Notes under the pieces: model-generated
Told to the model about the DNA's origin: nothing
Databases searched by the model: none
What the model saw: the letters and a program-made list of their open reading frames with translations, nothing else
Shown: piece by piece, positions 6,053 to 12,521 of the stretch
How the letters are laid out: every line of letters begins with the position of its first letter
How positions within the stretch are numbered: position 1 is the stretch's first letter
Program-made: the position numbers and the translations under genes
Source of the DNA: Candidatus Subteraquimicrobium carltonvillense
GTDB lineage: Bacteria; Actinomycetota; Aquicultoria; Subteraquimicrobiales; Subteraquimicrobiaceae
Direction: 5' to 3'
Assembly (NCBI GenBank): GCA_002339355.1
Contig: DDKQ01000030.1
Span: forward strand, 1-15,097
Length of the DNA: 15,097 bases

Positions 6053-6820
6053 CTAGGAAAGATTAACTTCGATTCCCTTCTGCTTCAAATATTCCTTTAC
6101 CTGCCGGACGGTAAAAGTGCGGAAGTGAAAAACTGAGGCAGCAAGAAGGGCTTGAGCTTTCCCCTCGACAATGCCTTCATAGAAGTGTTCAAGCTTTCCG
6201 GCTCCACCCGAAGCGATGATGGGAACCGATACAGCCTCAGCAATTGCCCTCGTAAACGGAATATCATAGCCAGCAAGGGTCCCATCCCCGTCCATGCTGG
6301 TCGGAAGAATCTCACCCGCTCCAAGGGCTTCGCATTCCTTTGCCCACTGAACTGCATCTTTGCCAACTGGCTTCTGTCCGCCACTTACAACAACCTCAAA
6401 GCCGGATGGCATCTTTTCATTTCGTCTTCCGTCAATGGCAACGATAATCTTCTCTTTACCAAAACGCTCTGAAGCCTCTTTGACAAGCTGCGGACGATAA
6501 AAAGCAGCCGTGTTGACTGAAATTTTGGCTGCTCCTACCTCAAAGAGCGCTTCCATATCCTCAAGCGTAGATATTCCTCCCCCGACGATTAGCGGGATAT
6601 CAATAACAGCGGAAACCTGCTTTACCCAGGACAGCCGAGTTTTTCTCCCCTCAACGGTTGCTGCAATATCAAGCATAGCAAGCTCATCTGCCCCCTCTTT
6701 CTGGTAGAAAGAGGCATTTTCTACGGGGTCTCCCGCGTCTCTTAAGTCGACAAAGTGGACTCCTTTTACTACCCGTCCATCCTTCATATCCAAACAAGGA
6801 ATAATCTTGATAACTGCCAT
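6053..6820 (-). CDS. hisF: Imidazole glycerol phosphate synthase, cyclase subunit HisF
   Basis: 255 residues, normal for HisF, the (beta-alpha)8 barrel that uses ammonia from HisH to convert PRFAR to imidazole glycerol phosphate and AICAR in histidine synthesis. The two catalytic aspartates are at the classic positions, Asp11 (IIPCLDMKDGRVVKG) and Asp130 (IIVAIDGRR). The phosphate-binding segments IVGGGIST (78-85) and IIASGGAGKLEHF are present. The usual LLTS-DRDGT loop reads ILPTSMDGDGT, a mild departure. GAGGAGG precedes the ATG by 5 bases. No other histidine gene is in the window, so hisF stands alone here. Confidence 0.97.
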   Translation of the reverse strand: MAVIKIIPCLDMKDGRVVKGVHFVDLRDAGDPVENASFYQKEGADELAMLDIAATVEGRKTRLSWVKQVSAVIDIPLIVGGGISTLEDMEALFEVGAAKISVNTAAFYRPQLVKEASERFGKEKIIVAIDGRRNEKMPSGFEVVVSGGQKPVGKDAVQWAKECEALGAGEILPTSMDGDGTLAGYDIPFTRAIAEAVSVPIIASGGAGKLEHFYEGIVEGKAQALLAASVFHFRTFTVRQVKEYLKQKGIEVNLS

Positions 6821-6872
6821 CTATACCTCCTCAAATTCGTATCACATTTGATCCCAACTTTTTAGGATTTAG

Positions 6873-7130
6873 TCATGTTTTCTCAAAATCTCTAAGCGCA
6901 TCCCAATCTTTTTCAGCTACAGCTTTGTCGACTTTGTCAGTGAACTAATTCTTCCTAGGCAAGATAACTCCTTCAAAAGTAAGATAGTCCTCAACGGAAT
7001 GGAGTATGCTCAATTCCAGTCGGCACTTGTCCCGGAAATAGTATTGTATCCCTTTTTATCTCAAAAAGTGCCTGAGAAGTTTCTTCCAGTCTATCCACAA
7101 TCAAATCTTCGATGCCAAGGATATAAACCC
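6873..7130 (-). pseudogene. Decayed nucleotidyltransferase-like gene remnants
   Basis: This 370-bp spacer has no intact gene, but the minus strand holds coding-like pieces in different frames. About 7128-7083 reads YILGIEDLIVDRLEE, close to the conserved block of DUF6036/AbiEii-like nucleotidyltransferases. A second frame gives GIQYYFRDKCRLELSILHSV then EDYLTFEGVILPRKN. A third gives DKVDKAVAEKDWDALRDFEK, ending at TGA 6873. No start codon or ribosome binding site joins them. The first match is from memory and moderate; the others are unassigned. Confidence 0.4.
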
Positions 7131-7159
7131 AAGAACAGGTGGTTCGGCATTCGGGGTCA

Positions 7160-7189
7160 AATTCCGGAACTCGGAATTTGGAATTCTGG
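7160..7189. repeat. 7/8-mer array (AATTCCGG, AACTCGG, AATTTGG, AATTCTGG)
   Basis: Four consecutive units of 8, 7, 7 and 8 bases end one base before the stop codon of the lipoprotein gene (minus strand, 7193-7191). The preceding bases 7141-7157 (GGTTCGGCATTCGGGGT) look like more degenerate copies. Confidence 0.75.
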
Positions 7190-7190
7190 G

Positions 7191-7991
7191 TTATTGCTTG
7201 AAAAAGGTTATTAGTTCGGTGTCGGAGGGACGTTTTGAGTATTTCTTCTCGGTTTCAACTCTCTTCAAGAGGGATAGGGAGGGGCGACCATCTGCCGCCT
7301 TGAACTCATAATATTCGATGCAAAGGCGATGGGGTTCGGCGTGGCTTTCGGTCTCCATATCCCAGATGCTGAAGATGCTTATGACCTCGCATAATTTGTC
7401 CCCATCTACATCCAGGCCGAAGATATGTCCCTGATCGCCTCCCTCGAGGCGGGTGGCTTGATACATACCATCCTCATCGAAGGCAAAGATTAGGGCAAGT
7501 GGGAAAACTCCGGTACCCCCGGCAGTCCACGTCGTCAGGACCTGCTTTGAGGGGGAATCGTAAAAGGTTTTAACACTCGCTTCCATTAAGATCGGCGCGC
7601 TTCCGGGGTTTTCGGCGGTACCTTTCTCTTTATATTCTTCGCCGATCCAATCGAAGTAGACGATGGTCGATGAAGATATCGGATCAGCCCCAGCTCGTTG
7701 ATAAATGACGAAAATCTCATCGTCCTCATCAACATCAAAATCCATGGACAAGATGACCAAGAGCTTTGGTTTTTTGGGGATGAGGGAGAGTACTATTTGT
7801 TTGGCTTCTTTTGCGGAAAGATGCTTTGGGGCAGGCTTTTGTGCCTCAGGTTTGGAGACTTTGGGCTTGGATACCCTGGGCTCGGCGGGTTTTGCACGTC
7901 TGTTGAGTTTTCCGAAGGGAATACAGCCTATTAGATTAGCGCATAGAAAAATAACCAATAGAGATAGGATCAACTTCTTCCAGGGCTTCAC
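7191..7991 (-). CDS. Lipoprotein with Pro/Lys linker and acidic FG-GAP-like motifs
   Basis: 266 residues from GTG at 7991, with AAAGGGGGT upstream. Lysines and a hydrophobic segment lead to lipobox LIGC (Cys23), then a repetitive linker (VSKPKVSKPEAQKP) at about 38-56. The folded part has two acidic calcium-loop-like motifs, DFDVDEDDE and GLDVDGDKLCEVI, reminiscent of FG-GAP/VCBS blades, plus strand-rich segments such as STIVYFDWIGEEYKEKG and KQVLTTWTAGGTGVF. No named family is recognised. A surface-attached binding protein is likely, its ligand unknown. It lies after rsfS on the same strand across a 169-bp gap containing a hairpin, so it is probably not part of that operon. Confidence 0.75.
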   Translation of the reverse strand: MKPWKKLILSLLVIFLCANLIGCIPFGKLNRRAKPAEPRVSKPKVSKPEAQKPAPKHLSAKEAKQIVLSLIPKKPKLLVILSMDFDVDEDDEIFVIYQRAGADPISSSTIVYFDWIGEEYKEKGTAENPGSAPILMEASVKTFYDSPSKQVLTTWTAGGTGVFPLALIFAFDEDGMYQATRLEGGDQGHIFGLDVDGDKLCEVISIFSIWDMETESHAEPHRLCIEYYEFKAADGRPSLSLLKRVETEKKYSKRPSDTELITFFKQ

Positions 7992-8121
7992 TTTCTACCC
8001 CCTTTGTGAGTGAACAAGCAGCGGCGCTCGCCACAGCGTTTAGCCACAGGATTACCCCCATTATTAACCTTTTATTGTTGATTGGGCAAGAGGAAGAAAG
8101 GTGGTAAGTTATTGCATTGGC

Positions 8122-8151
8122 CATTCTTGAATTCGCGAGAATTCGAGAATG
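8122..8151. repeat. 13-bp stem hairpin with GCGA loop between rsfS and the lipoprotein gene
   Basis: CATTCTTGAATTC (8122-8134) pairs with GAATTCGAGAATG (8139-8151) around GCGA, twelve Watson-Crick pairs and one G-T. It starts 10 bases beyond the rsfS stop on the minus strand. No U-run follows in that direction, so it may be an RNA-end stabiliser, an operator or a Rho-dependent stop rather than a classic terminator. Confidence 0.65.
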
Positions 8152-8160
8152 ATGAGGTAC

Positions 8161-8538
8161 TTAGGGTTTGGATGTTCTTCTTTTGGGGGATTCGTCCCAG
8201 TTGAGTTGGGGGGCGTCCTTCCACAACCTCTCCAGTTGATAATAATCCCTCTCTTTCTGGGTGAAGATATGGGCGACAACATCGCCACAGTCCAAAAGTA
8301 TCCAGTAGGCTTCGCCCTGTCCTTCCACTCCCAAGGGTCTTACCGCTTTCTCATCCAATTTCCTCTGGATGTTTTCGAAGATGGTCTTCACGTGGCGCGT
8401 GGTTTTCCCACTACATATGACGAAATAATCCGTGATTATCAGGAGCTTGCCGATGTCTAAAACGATGATATCCTCAGCCTTTTTCTCCGCAGCTGCTCTT
8501 GCGATAAGTCTCGCTAACTCCCTGGATTTCAAAGGCAT
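8161..8538 (-). CDS. rsfS: Ribosomal silencing factor RsfS
   Basis: 125 residues, typical of RsfS/Iojap, which binds ribosomal protein uL14 and blocks joining of the subunits when nutrients are short. Family blocks are visible in order: IIVLDIGKL, ITDYFVICSGKTTRHVKTIF, GVEGQGEAYWILLDCGDVVAH and FTQKERDYYQLERLW. It is the last gene of the nadD, LytR-type, rsfS run, starting 58 bp after its neighbour. The ribosome binding site is weak (GGGGGT close to the ATG). Confidence 0.95.
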   Translation of the reverse strand: MPLKSRELARLIARAAAEKKAEDIIVLDIGKLLIITDYFVICSGKTTRHVKTIFENIQRKLDEKAVRPLGVEGQGEAYWILLDCGDVVAHIFTQKERDYYQLERLWKDAPQLNWDESPKRRTSKP

Positions 8539-8596
8539 ACCCCCGTTAGTCTGTAGTCAGGAATGGGAGCCGGTAAGTCATAATATTAAAAACTGG

Positions 8597-9631
8597 TTAT
8601 GGACCATCGACGGGTTGCTGCTTATAATCTTTACCCACGATTATGGCTATATCCGCGAGATCCTGTGGGAGCCTCTTAGATACGATGACTCCAACACCGA
8701 GCAAATCCTTTACCCTCTCCGCGGAACTTTTATCCCCTCGATAGATTACTATCTGGGTTTTCTTGAAATCAAAGCTCTCGGCATTCTTGGTCTGAACGAC
8801 CTTATACCCGTTCTCGATTAACTTCTGAGCCACCTCACCGGCCACTCCTGGCTCTCCGCATCCATTGAGGACTATGGCCCTTATCGCTCTCCTTTTCTTC
8901 TCCCTTCCAAAGAGTACCTTCACCAAATGTTCTATTTCATCCTTCTGGGGCTCAAAGTAGGTTTCCTGACCAACGGAGATCGGTTTCACGGGAAGGGGAA
9001 CGATGTTTATCTTGGAGCGTGGGACTTTAGCCAAAATCTTGGACCACCTTGAACACTCCATTTGATTTAAATCGCTCTCCTTCACCCTGTCAAAAGCCTT
9101 GTTAAGTCTCCCCGCCTTTACAATTCTCTCAAAATCCAGATGATCCAATTTCAGATAGTGATCAGCGCTTATGCCCAGGAAATTCCCGACCGACGCCGAA
9201 AGGATGGGGATTCCAGAGGTCAATGCCTCGGATATCTTTTCAAATCCATGACCCGGGATCTCGACGAAGGTTTCAGGTGGGATGGAAAAACCGCTTATCT
9301 TCTTTTCCTTGGGATCAAAGGACATCAATATCAAACCGAGAGCCTCCTCCCCAGAATCGGTCTTTTGCGCCCCGATGATCAGAAAGGTGACCCTCACGGG
9401 TTTGGGCAAGGGAGAGATCCGAACTTTTTCTTTCCCTCGGAATAAAAGGGATAAAATGGCGGGACCCTTTAGCCAAAAGAGGGCTCCAAAGGAAATCAGA
9501 GCGAAGGAGAGGAAAATTCCAAGGACTATCTTAATCCGTCGTCTTCTTCGCCAGCCTCTCAAAAGTCTCTGGCGCGTCCTGTAGCCCATGGATTCCTCGG
9601 ATTTCCTTCTGCTTCTGTAACCTATGGACAT
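8597..9631 (-). CDS. LytR-type membrane protein: degenerate LCP-like domain plus LytR_C domain
   Basis: 344 residues. A very basic cytoplasmic N-terminus (to about 33) contains a small duplication (GYRSRRKSEES, then GYRTRQRLL). A membrane segment spans about 34-56. Residues 80-175 resemble the LytR-CpsA-Psr fold (VTFLIIGAQK, LILMSFDPKEKKISGFSIP, VEIPGHGFEKI, LGISADHYLKLD). The catalytic SIPRD motif reads SIPPE (116-120) and the aspartate-rich opening is absent, so phosphotransfer activity is doubtful. Residues about 248-335 are a clear LytR_C domain (IRAIVLNGCGEPGVAGEVAQ). GAGG precedes the ATG at 9631; a second ATG at 9589 also has a site. It starts 19 bp after nadD, as in many Gram-positive-type operons. 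Confidence 0.85.
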   Translation of the reverse strand: MSIGYRSRRKSEESMGYRTRQRLLRGWRRRRRIKIVLGIFLSFALISFGALFWLKGPAILSLLFRGKEKVRISPLPKPVRVTFLIIGAQKTDSGEEALGLILMSFDPKEKKISGFSIPPETFVEIPGHGFEKISEALTSGIPILSASVGNFLGISADHYLKLDHLDFERIVKAGRLNKAFDRVKESDLNQMECSRWSKILAKVPRSKINIVPLPVKPISVGQETYFEPQKDEIEHLVKVLFGREKKRRAIRAIVLNGCGEPGVAGEVAQKLIENGYKVVQTKNAESFDFKKTQIVIYRGDKSSAERVKDLLGVGVIVSKRLPQDLADIAIIVGKDYKQQPVDGP

Positions 9632-9650
9632 AATGGCCTCTTTGCTAAGA

Positions 9651-10307
9651 TTACGACTCTTTTGCTTTTCGTCCTCTATAAAATCCGCATTTTTGGATGT
9701 AGCTGGCTACTCCCTCGGGAACGAGGTATTTTATGGGTTTTCCTTCCCTGACCCTTCTGCGGATATCCGTAGAGGAGATGGCCAGGGCGGGAATTTCCAT
9801 GAAATAGACTTTGGGCTTTCCCCTCTCCTTCTTTCCCTCCGGGATTACGTGTATCTCCTTGAATTTCTCGAGACAATAACCGGGGCGGGTGGCGGCGATG
9901 AAGCTACACAGATCGTAAAGTTTCTCCGCATCTTTCCAGGTCAATATCTCCAGGATGGCATCGGCTCCGGTGATGAAGAAGATCTCGGTACCCTCCCCAT
10001 AAATCGTCCTTAACTCCTTGATGGTATCGATGGTGTAGGAGGGACCCTTTCTCTCGATTTCCATCCTGGACACGGTGAAGCGGGGGTTCGAGGCGGTGGC
10101 AATGACCGTCATCAAATATCTCTCCTCCGCGGGAATTATCTCCTCATCCCTCTTGTGGGGAGGCTGACCACAGGGCATGAAGATGACCTCATCCAATTTA
10201 AACTGCTCGAGAGCTTCCTGAGCCGTGACCAGATGCCCATGATGGATGGGATTGAAGGTGCCACCCATAATCCCAATGTGGAGCTTCTTCCCTTTCCCCT
10301 TATTCAT
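9651..10307 (-). CDS. nadD: Nicotinate-nucleotide adenylyltransferase NadD
   Basis: 218 residues from ATG 10307, preceded by AAAGGTG. It transfers AMP from ATP to nicotinate mononucleotide to make deamido-NAD. The nucleotidyltransferase signature GGTFNPIHHGHL carries the HxGH site, PCGQPPHKRD and SYTIDTIKEL follow, and ISSTDIRRRVREGKPIKYLV near the end is the second ATP-binding motif. An alternative TTG start at 10346 would add 13 residues and has GGAGGAAGGA upstream, at a somewhat long spacing. The family normally begins close to the GGTF motif, so I prefer 10307. It is first in the nadD, LytR-type, rsfS run. Confidence 0.95.
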   Translation of the reverse strand: MNKGKGKKLHIGIMGGTFNPIHHGHLVTAQEALEQFKLDEVIFMPCGQPPHKRDEEIIPAEERYLMTVIATASNPRFTVSRMEIERKGPSYTIDTIKELRTIYGEGTEIFFITGADAILEILTWKDAEKLYDLCSFIAATRPGYCLEKFKEIHVIPEGKKERGKPKVYFMEIPALAISSTDIRRRVREGKPIKYLVPEGVASYIQKCGFYRGRKAKES

Positions 10308-10480
10308 CCCCACACCTTTCACGATTCTTTCCAAATTTTCCTTCAAAGATATTGAAATCCTTCCTCCACCATGAAAGGATTATCTAAAAAATCCACTAAG
10401 AGACGAGACTTTGCTTCGCCTAAATGTCATTTTAATCTTTTCCCGTCAAAAGAAAAAGTTCAATGAAATTTAATTCCTGC

Positions 10481-10510
10481 TTTACTAAAATGCCTCGAAG
10501 AAAATATACT
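10481..10510 (+). promoter_or_regulatory. Probable promoter of the M28 peptidase gene
   Basis: TTTACT (10481-10486), 18 bases, then TATACT (10505-10510). The start codon lies 28 bases after the -10. Each hexamer matches consensus at four or five positions. Confidence 0.45.
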
Positions 10511-10538
10511 AGACTGGACGACATGAAAGAGGATATCC

Positions 10539-11612
10539 ATGCTAAATGAGTCAAACCCGAATAAAAAAATCGCAAAAATTGGCTTAGTACTCGTTTTAGT
10601 TTTGTGTCTGATCACCTCTTGCGGACCCAAGCCCAAACCCGCCGAGAAAGTAAAACCATCGATTACCGCCCCCCGTACTGAGACTTTATCGGAGAAAGAT
10701 ATCCCTCAGTTAAAGGATAGAGTTGAAAAGAGCAGTCCACCGCAGATTCAAAGCGAGCCCAAGTTTAACACCCTTAAAGCTCTGGAACACATAAGATACC
10801 TTTCAACAACGATCGGTCCAAGAAGAGAAGGAACGGAAAGGGAAAAATTAGCAGCGGATTACATAAAATCCGAATTCCAGAAGATGGGTTACATGACCAA
10901 GATTCAGCTATTCCCCCTTCCCAATGGTTCAGTCTCTCAAAACATCATTGCAAGAAAGGAGGGGATGGTCTCGGACAATCGCCTTGTAATTGGAGCCCAC
11001 TATGATACCAAGAGTAATACCCCTGGCGCCAATGACAATGCCTCCGGAGCGGGGGTAATGCTCGAACTCGCTCGAGCCGTGAGGGACCATCCACTCACCT
11101 GCTCAATCGACTTCGTTGCCTTCGGTGCTGAGGAGATGATCGATCGAAATATAGATCATCATCACTATGGATCCCGCCACTTCGTAAATTTCCTCTCCCC
11201 CACCGAAAGAGGTCAAATTGTGGGAATGATCTCAATAGATATGGTCGGAGTGGGATCGGATTTCAAGGTGGGAACCATGAGGTTGGAATCTCCAATTATC
11301 GCCAATCTCATAACCTCGCAGGCTCAAATCCTGGGCTATAAAGCCTCTTACTTCAAAAGCAAAGGGTTAAGCGATCATGAACCCTTCGAGAAGAAGGGAA
11401 TTCCTTCCGCAATAGTGGAATGGGGGAAGGATCCATATTATCACACACCAAAGGATACCTTCGACAGGATAAAATCGGAAAATATCGAGATCACGGGGAA
11501 AACGCTCTTGGAATTCCTGCTAAATCTGGATGAAAGTAAACTGGTTACACTCTTACAGTGGTTCACCCCTGTCTGCCGACAGGCAGGGTTCACGGTGCAC
11601 GGTTCACAGTAA
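10539..11612 (+). CDS. M28-family metallopeptidase lipoprotein
   Basis: 357 residues; GAGG lies 7 bases before the ATG. A lipoprotein signal ends at LITSC (Cys28), followed by a Pro/Lys linker to about 75. The M28 aminopeptidase fold shows the two-zinc ligands in order: His154 in GAHYDT, Asp166 in GANDNASGAG, the Glu198-Glu199 pair in FGAEEM, Asp234 in SIDMVG and His302 in YYHTPKDTFD. It probably trims peptides outside the membrane. The last 17 residues (FTPVCRQAGFTVHGSQ region) are translated from a spacer-type repeat and look foreign to the fold. The gene is transcribed against its neighbours and splits the proBA and nadD blocks. A fragment of it recurs at 12469. Confidence 0.93.
   Translation: MLNESNPNKKIAKIGLVLVLVLCLITSCGPKPKPAEKVKPSITAPRTETLSEKDIPQLKDRVEKSSPPQIQSEPKFNTLKALEHIRYLSTTIGPRREGTEREKLAADYIKSEFQKMGYMTKIQLFPLPNGSVSQNIIARKEGMVSDNRLVIGAHYDTKSNTPGANDNASGAGVMLELARAVRDHPLTCSIDFVAFGAEEMIDRNIDHHHYGSRHFVNFLSPTERGQIVGMISIDMVGVGSDFKVGTMRLESPIIANLITSQAQILGYKASYFKSKGLSDHEPFEKKGIPSAIVEWGKDPYYHTPKDTFDRIKSENIEITGKTLLEFLLNLDESKLVTLLQWFTPVCRQAGFTVHGSQ
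11558..11608. repeat. Palindromic and heptamer repeat running into the M28 stop codon
   Basis: GTGGTTCAC is followed by an imperfect palindrome (CCTGTCTGCCGACAGGCAGG) and three 7-base units GTTCACG, GTGCACG, GTTCACA (11588-11608), one base before the TAA at 11610. It encodes the last 17 residues of the peptidase. Confidence 0.7.
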
Positions 11613-11770
11613 TTATATCGAGGTTAAAGCTCATATTATTTGTGAGATGGGTATCCTGGAGAGTGCATCTTAAGAGAACCGTTAAACCCCGACTCGTCGG
11701 GGAACAGCGGCAACGGCCCGATCCGAACTTATGAGGGCGTTCGCCCTGGGAGAGTGTAACCAATGTCCGC
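11613..11770. other. Hairpin-rich spacer, possible structured RNA or repeat element
   Basis: No gene is visible. CCGTT...AACGG (about 11679-11715) encloses the perfect hairpin CCCCGA-CTCG-TCGGGG (11687-11702). A second unit has CCC...GGG around GGGCG-TT-CGCCC (about 11734-11745). GGAGAGTG occurs near both edges (about 11658 and 11749). I cannot match it to a known RNA family. Confidence 0.4.
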
Positions 11771-11793
11771 GATTAATATAGGTAATGGTTTGA

Positions 11794-11844
11794 CAGGGTT
11801 CAGGGTTCGGGATTGGGATTCGAATCTAAACTTGGGGCTTGGGG
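11794..11844. repeat. Heptamer arrays (CAGGGTT x2, CGGGATT, GGGATTC; CTTGGGG x2)
   Basis: CAGGGTT CAGGGTT CGGGATT GGGATTC fill 11794-11821 without gaps, and CTTGGGG CTTGGGG fills 11831-11844. The period is the same as in the other arrays. Confidence 0.75.
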
Positions 11845-12046
11845 ATTCCGATAACTGTAACGATGATTTTTTAATAAGGCATAGTGATTTTTTGTCTAAT
11901 AAGGGGTGAGTTTTGGGTGTCTAAATTTTTTATTGTTTTGCTTGTTATCTTGAGTTTGGGCGTAGTTTTACACCTGCCATTTTTTTGGGCGAAAAAAGAA
12001 CAATGCATCCTCAAACACGCTTTTATCGGCCATCGCATTACTTAAG

Positions 12047-12433
12047 ATGGCTTTCGCCGAAATATCGGTATTTCTCGTAATGATAGCGGTGGATAGAATA
12101 GAGCGCTTTGTTTTATTCCTTGACAATGTGGTGGAAAGGACTCCCTTGGTCAAAGGATTTGTACAGAATCTGGTTGAGAGTGGAGCCAAGAAAAGAAACA
12201 AATGGATTTTGGCCCAAGACTTAAGATATCTGAGGCGTCCCCTACAATCCCTCTTAAAGAAAAGAAACAAATGGATTTTAGCCCAAGACTTAAGATATCT
12301 GAAACATTCCCTGCGAACTATCTTAAGGGAAGGTCTGCTCGCTTTGTGCAGTGTAGACATGCAGGTAAATAATTTGCATGAGTCCCCTACGAGGATAAAG
12401 CCCGAAAAATTGAGGAAAATTTGGAAGGAGTAG
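12047..12433 (+). CDS. Hypothetical protein with a tandem 23-residue repeat; possibly decayed
   Basis: 128 residues. The start is hydrophobic (ISVFLVMIAVDRIERFVLFL), then come DNVVERTPLVKGFVQNLV, two copies of a unit beginning KKRNKWILAQDLRYL, and a basic end. The ERTPLVKG segment faintly recalls DUF502 membrane proteins, but this is weak. There is no ribosome binding site before the ATG. Just upstream, other frames encode hydrophobic peptides (SKFFIVFLL from GTG 11918 with AAGGGGTGAG; then ILSLGVVLHLPFFWAKKEQ), suggesting a longer gene broken by frameshifts. The minus strand is also open here because the repeat unit is a multiple of three. The coding strand is not certain. Confidence 0.4.
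   Translation: MAFAEISVFLVMIAVDRIERFVLFLDNVVERTPLVKGFVQNLVESGAKKRNKWILAQDLRYLRRPLQSLLKKRNKWILAQDLRYLKHSLRTILREGLLALCSVDMQVNNLHESPTRIKPEKLRKIWKE
12188..12325. repeat. Tandem 69-bp direct repeat
   Basis: Copy one is 12188-12256, copy two 12257-12325. The first 46 bases differ at one position (12211 G versus 12280 A); the last 23 differ at many. The length equals 23 codons, so both reading frames stay open through it. Confidence 0.9.
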
Positions 12434-12468
12434 CTAAGAAATTTGCATCCTTTAAGTGGTGGACATAT

Positions 12469-12521
12469 GGAGTGGGATCAAATTTCAAGGTGGGAACCAT
12501 GAGATTGGAATCTCCAATTAT
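12469..12521 (+). pseudogene. 53-bp fragment of the M28 peptidase gene at the proA 3' end
   Basis: The sequence matches 11247-11299 inside the peptidase gene at 50 of 53 positions, in the same orientation. Weaker likeness (ATATGG) continues a few bases upstream. It overlaps the proA stop codon (12520-12518). It is the residue of a second, lost peptidase copy or the footprint of a duplication. Confidence 0.85.

Noticed and set aside
7698..8013. Plus-strand ORFs antisense to the lipoprotein start
   Set aside because: They are shadows of the lipoprotein gene, which has a lipobox, a ribosome binding site and domain-like sequence.
12188..12325. CRISPR array
   Set aside because: There are only two adjacent copies with no spacers of even length and no cas genes; it is a simple tandem duplication.
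11968..12360. 130-codon minus-strand ORF opposite the repeat ORF
   Set aside because: It is kept open by the 69-bp repeat, has no ribosome binding site, and its composition (KSWAKIHLFLF repeated) looks like a shadow. The plus frame is only slightly better, so this is not certain.
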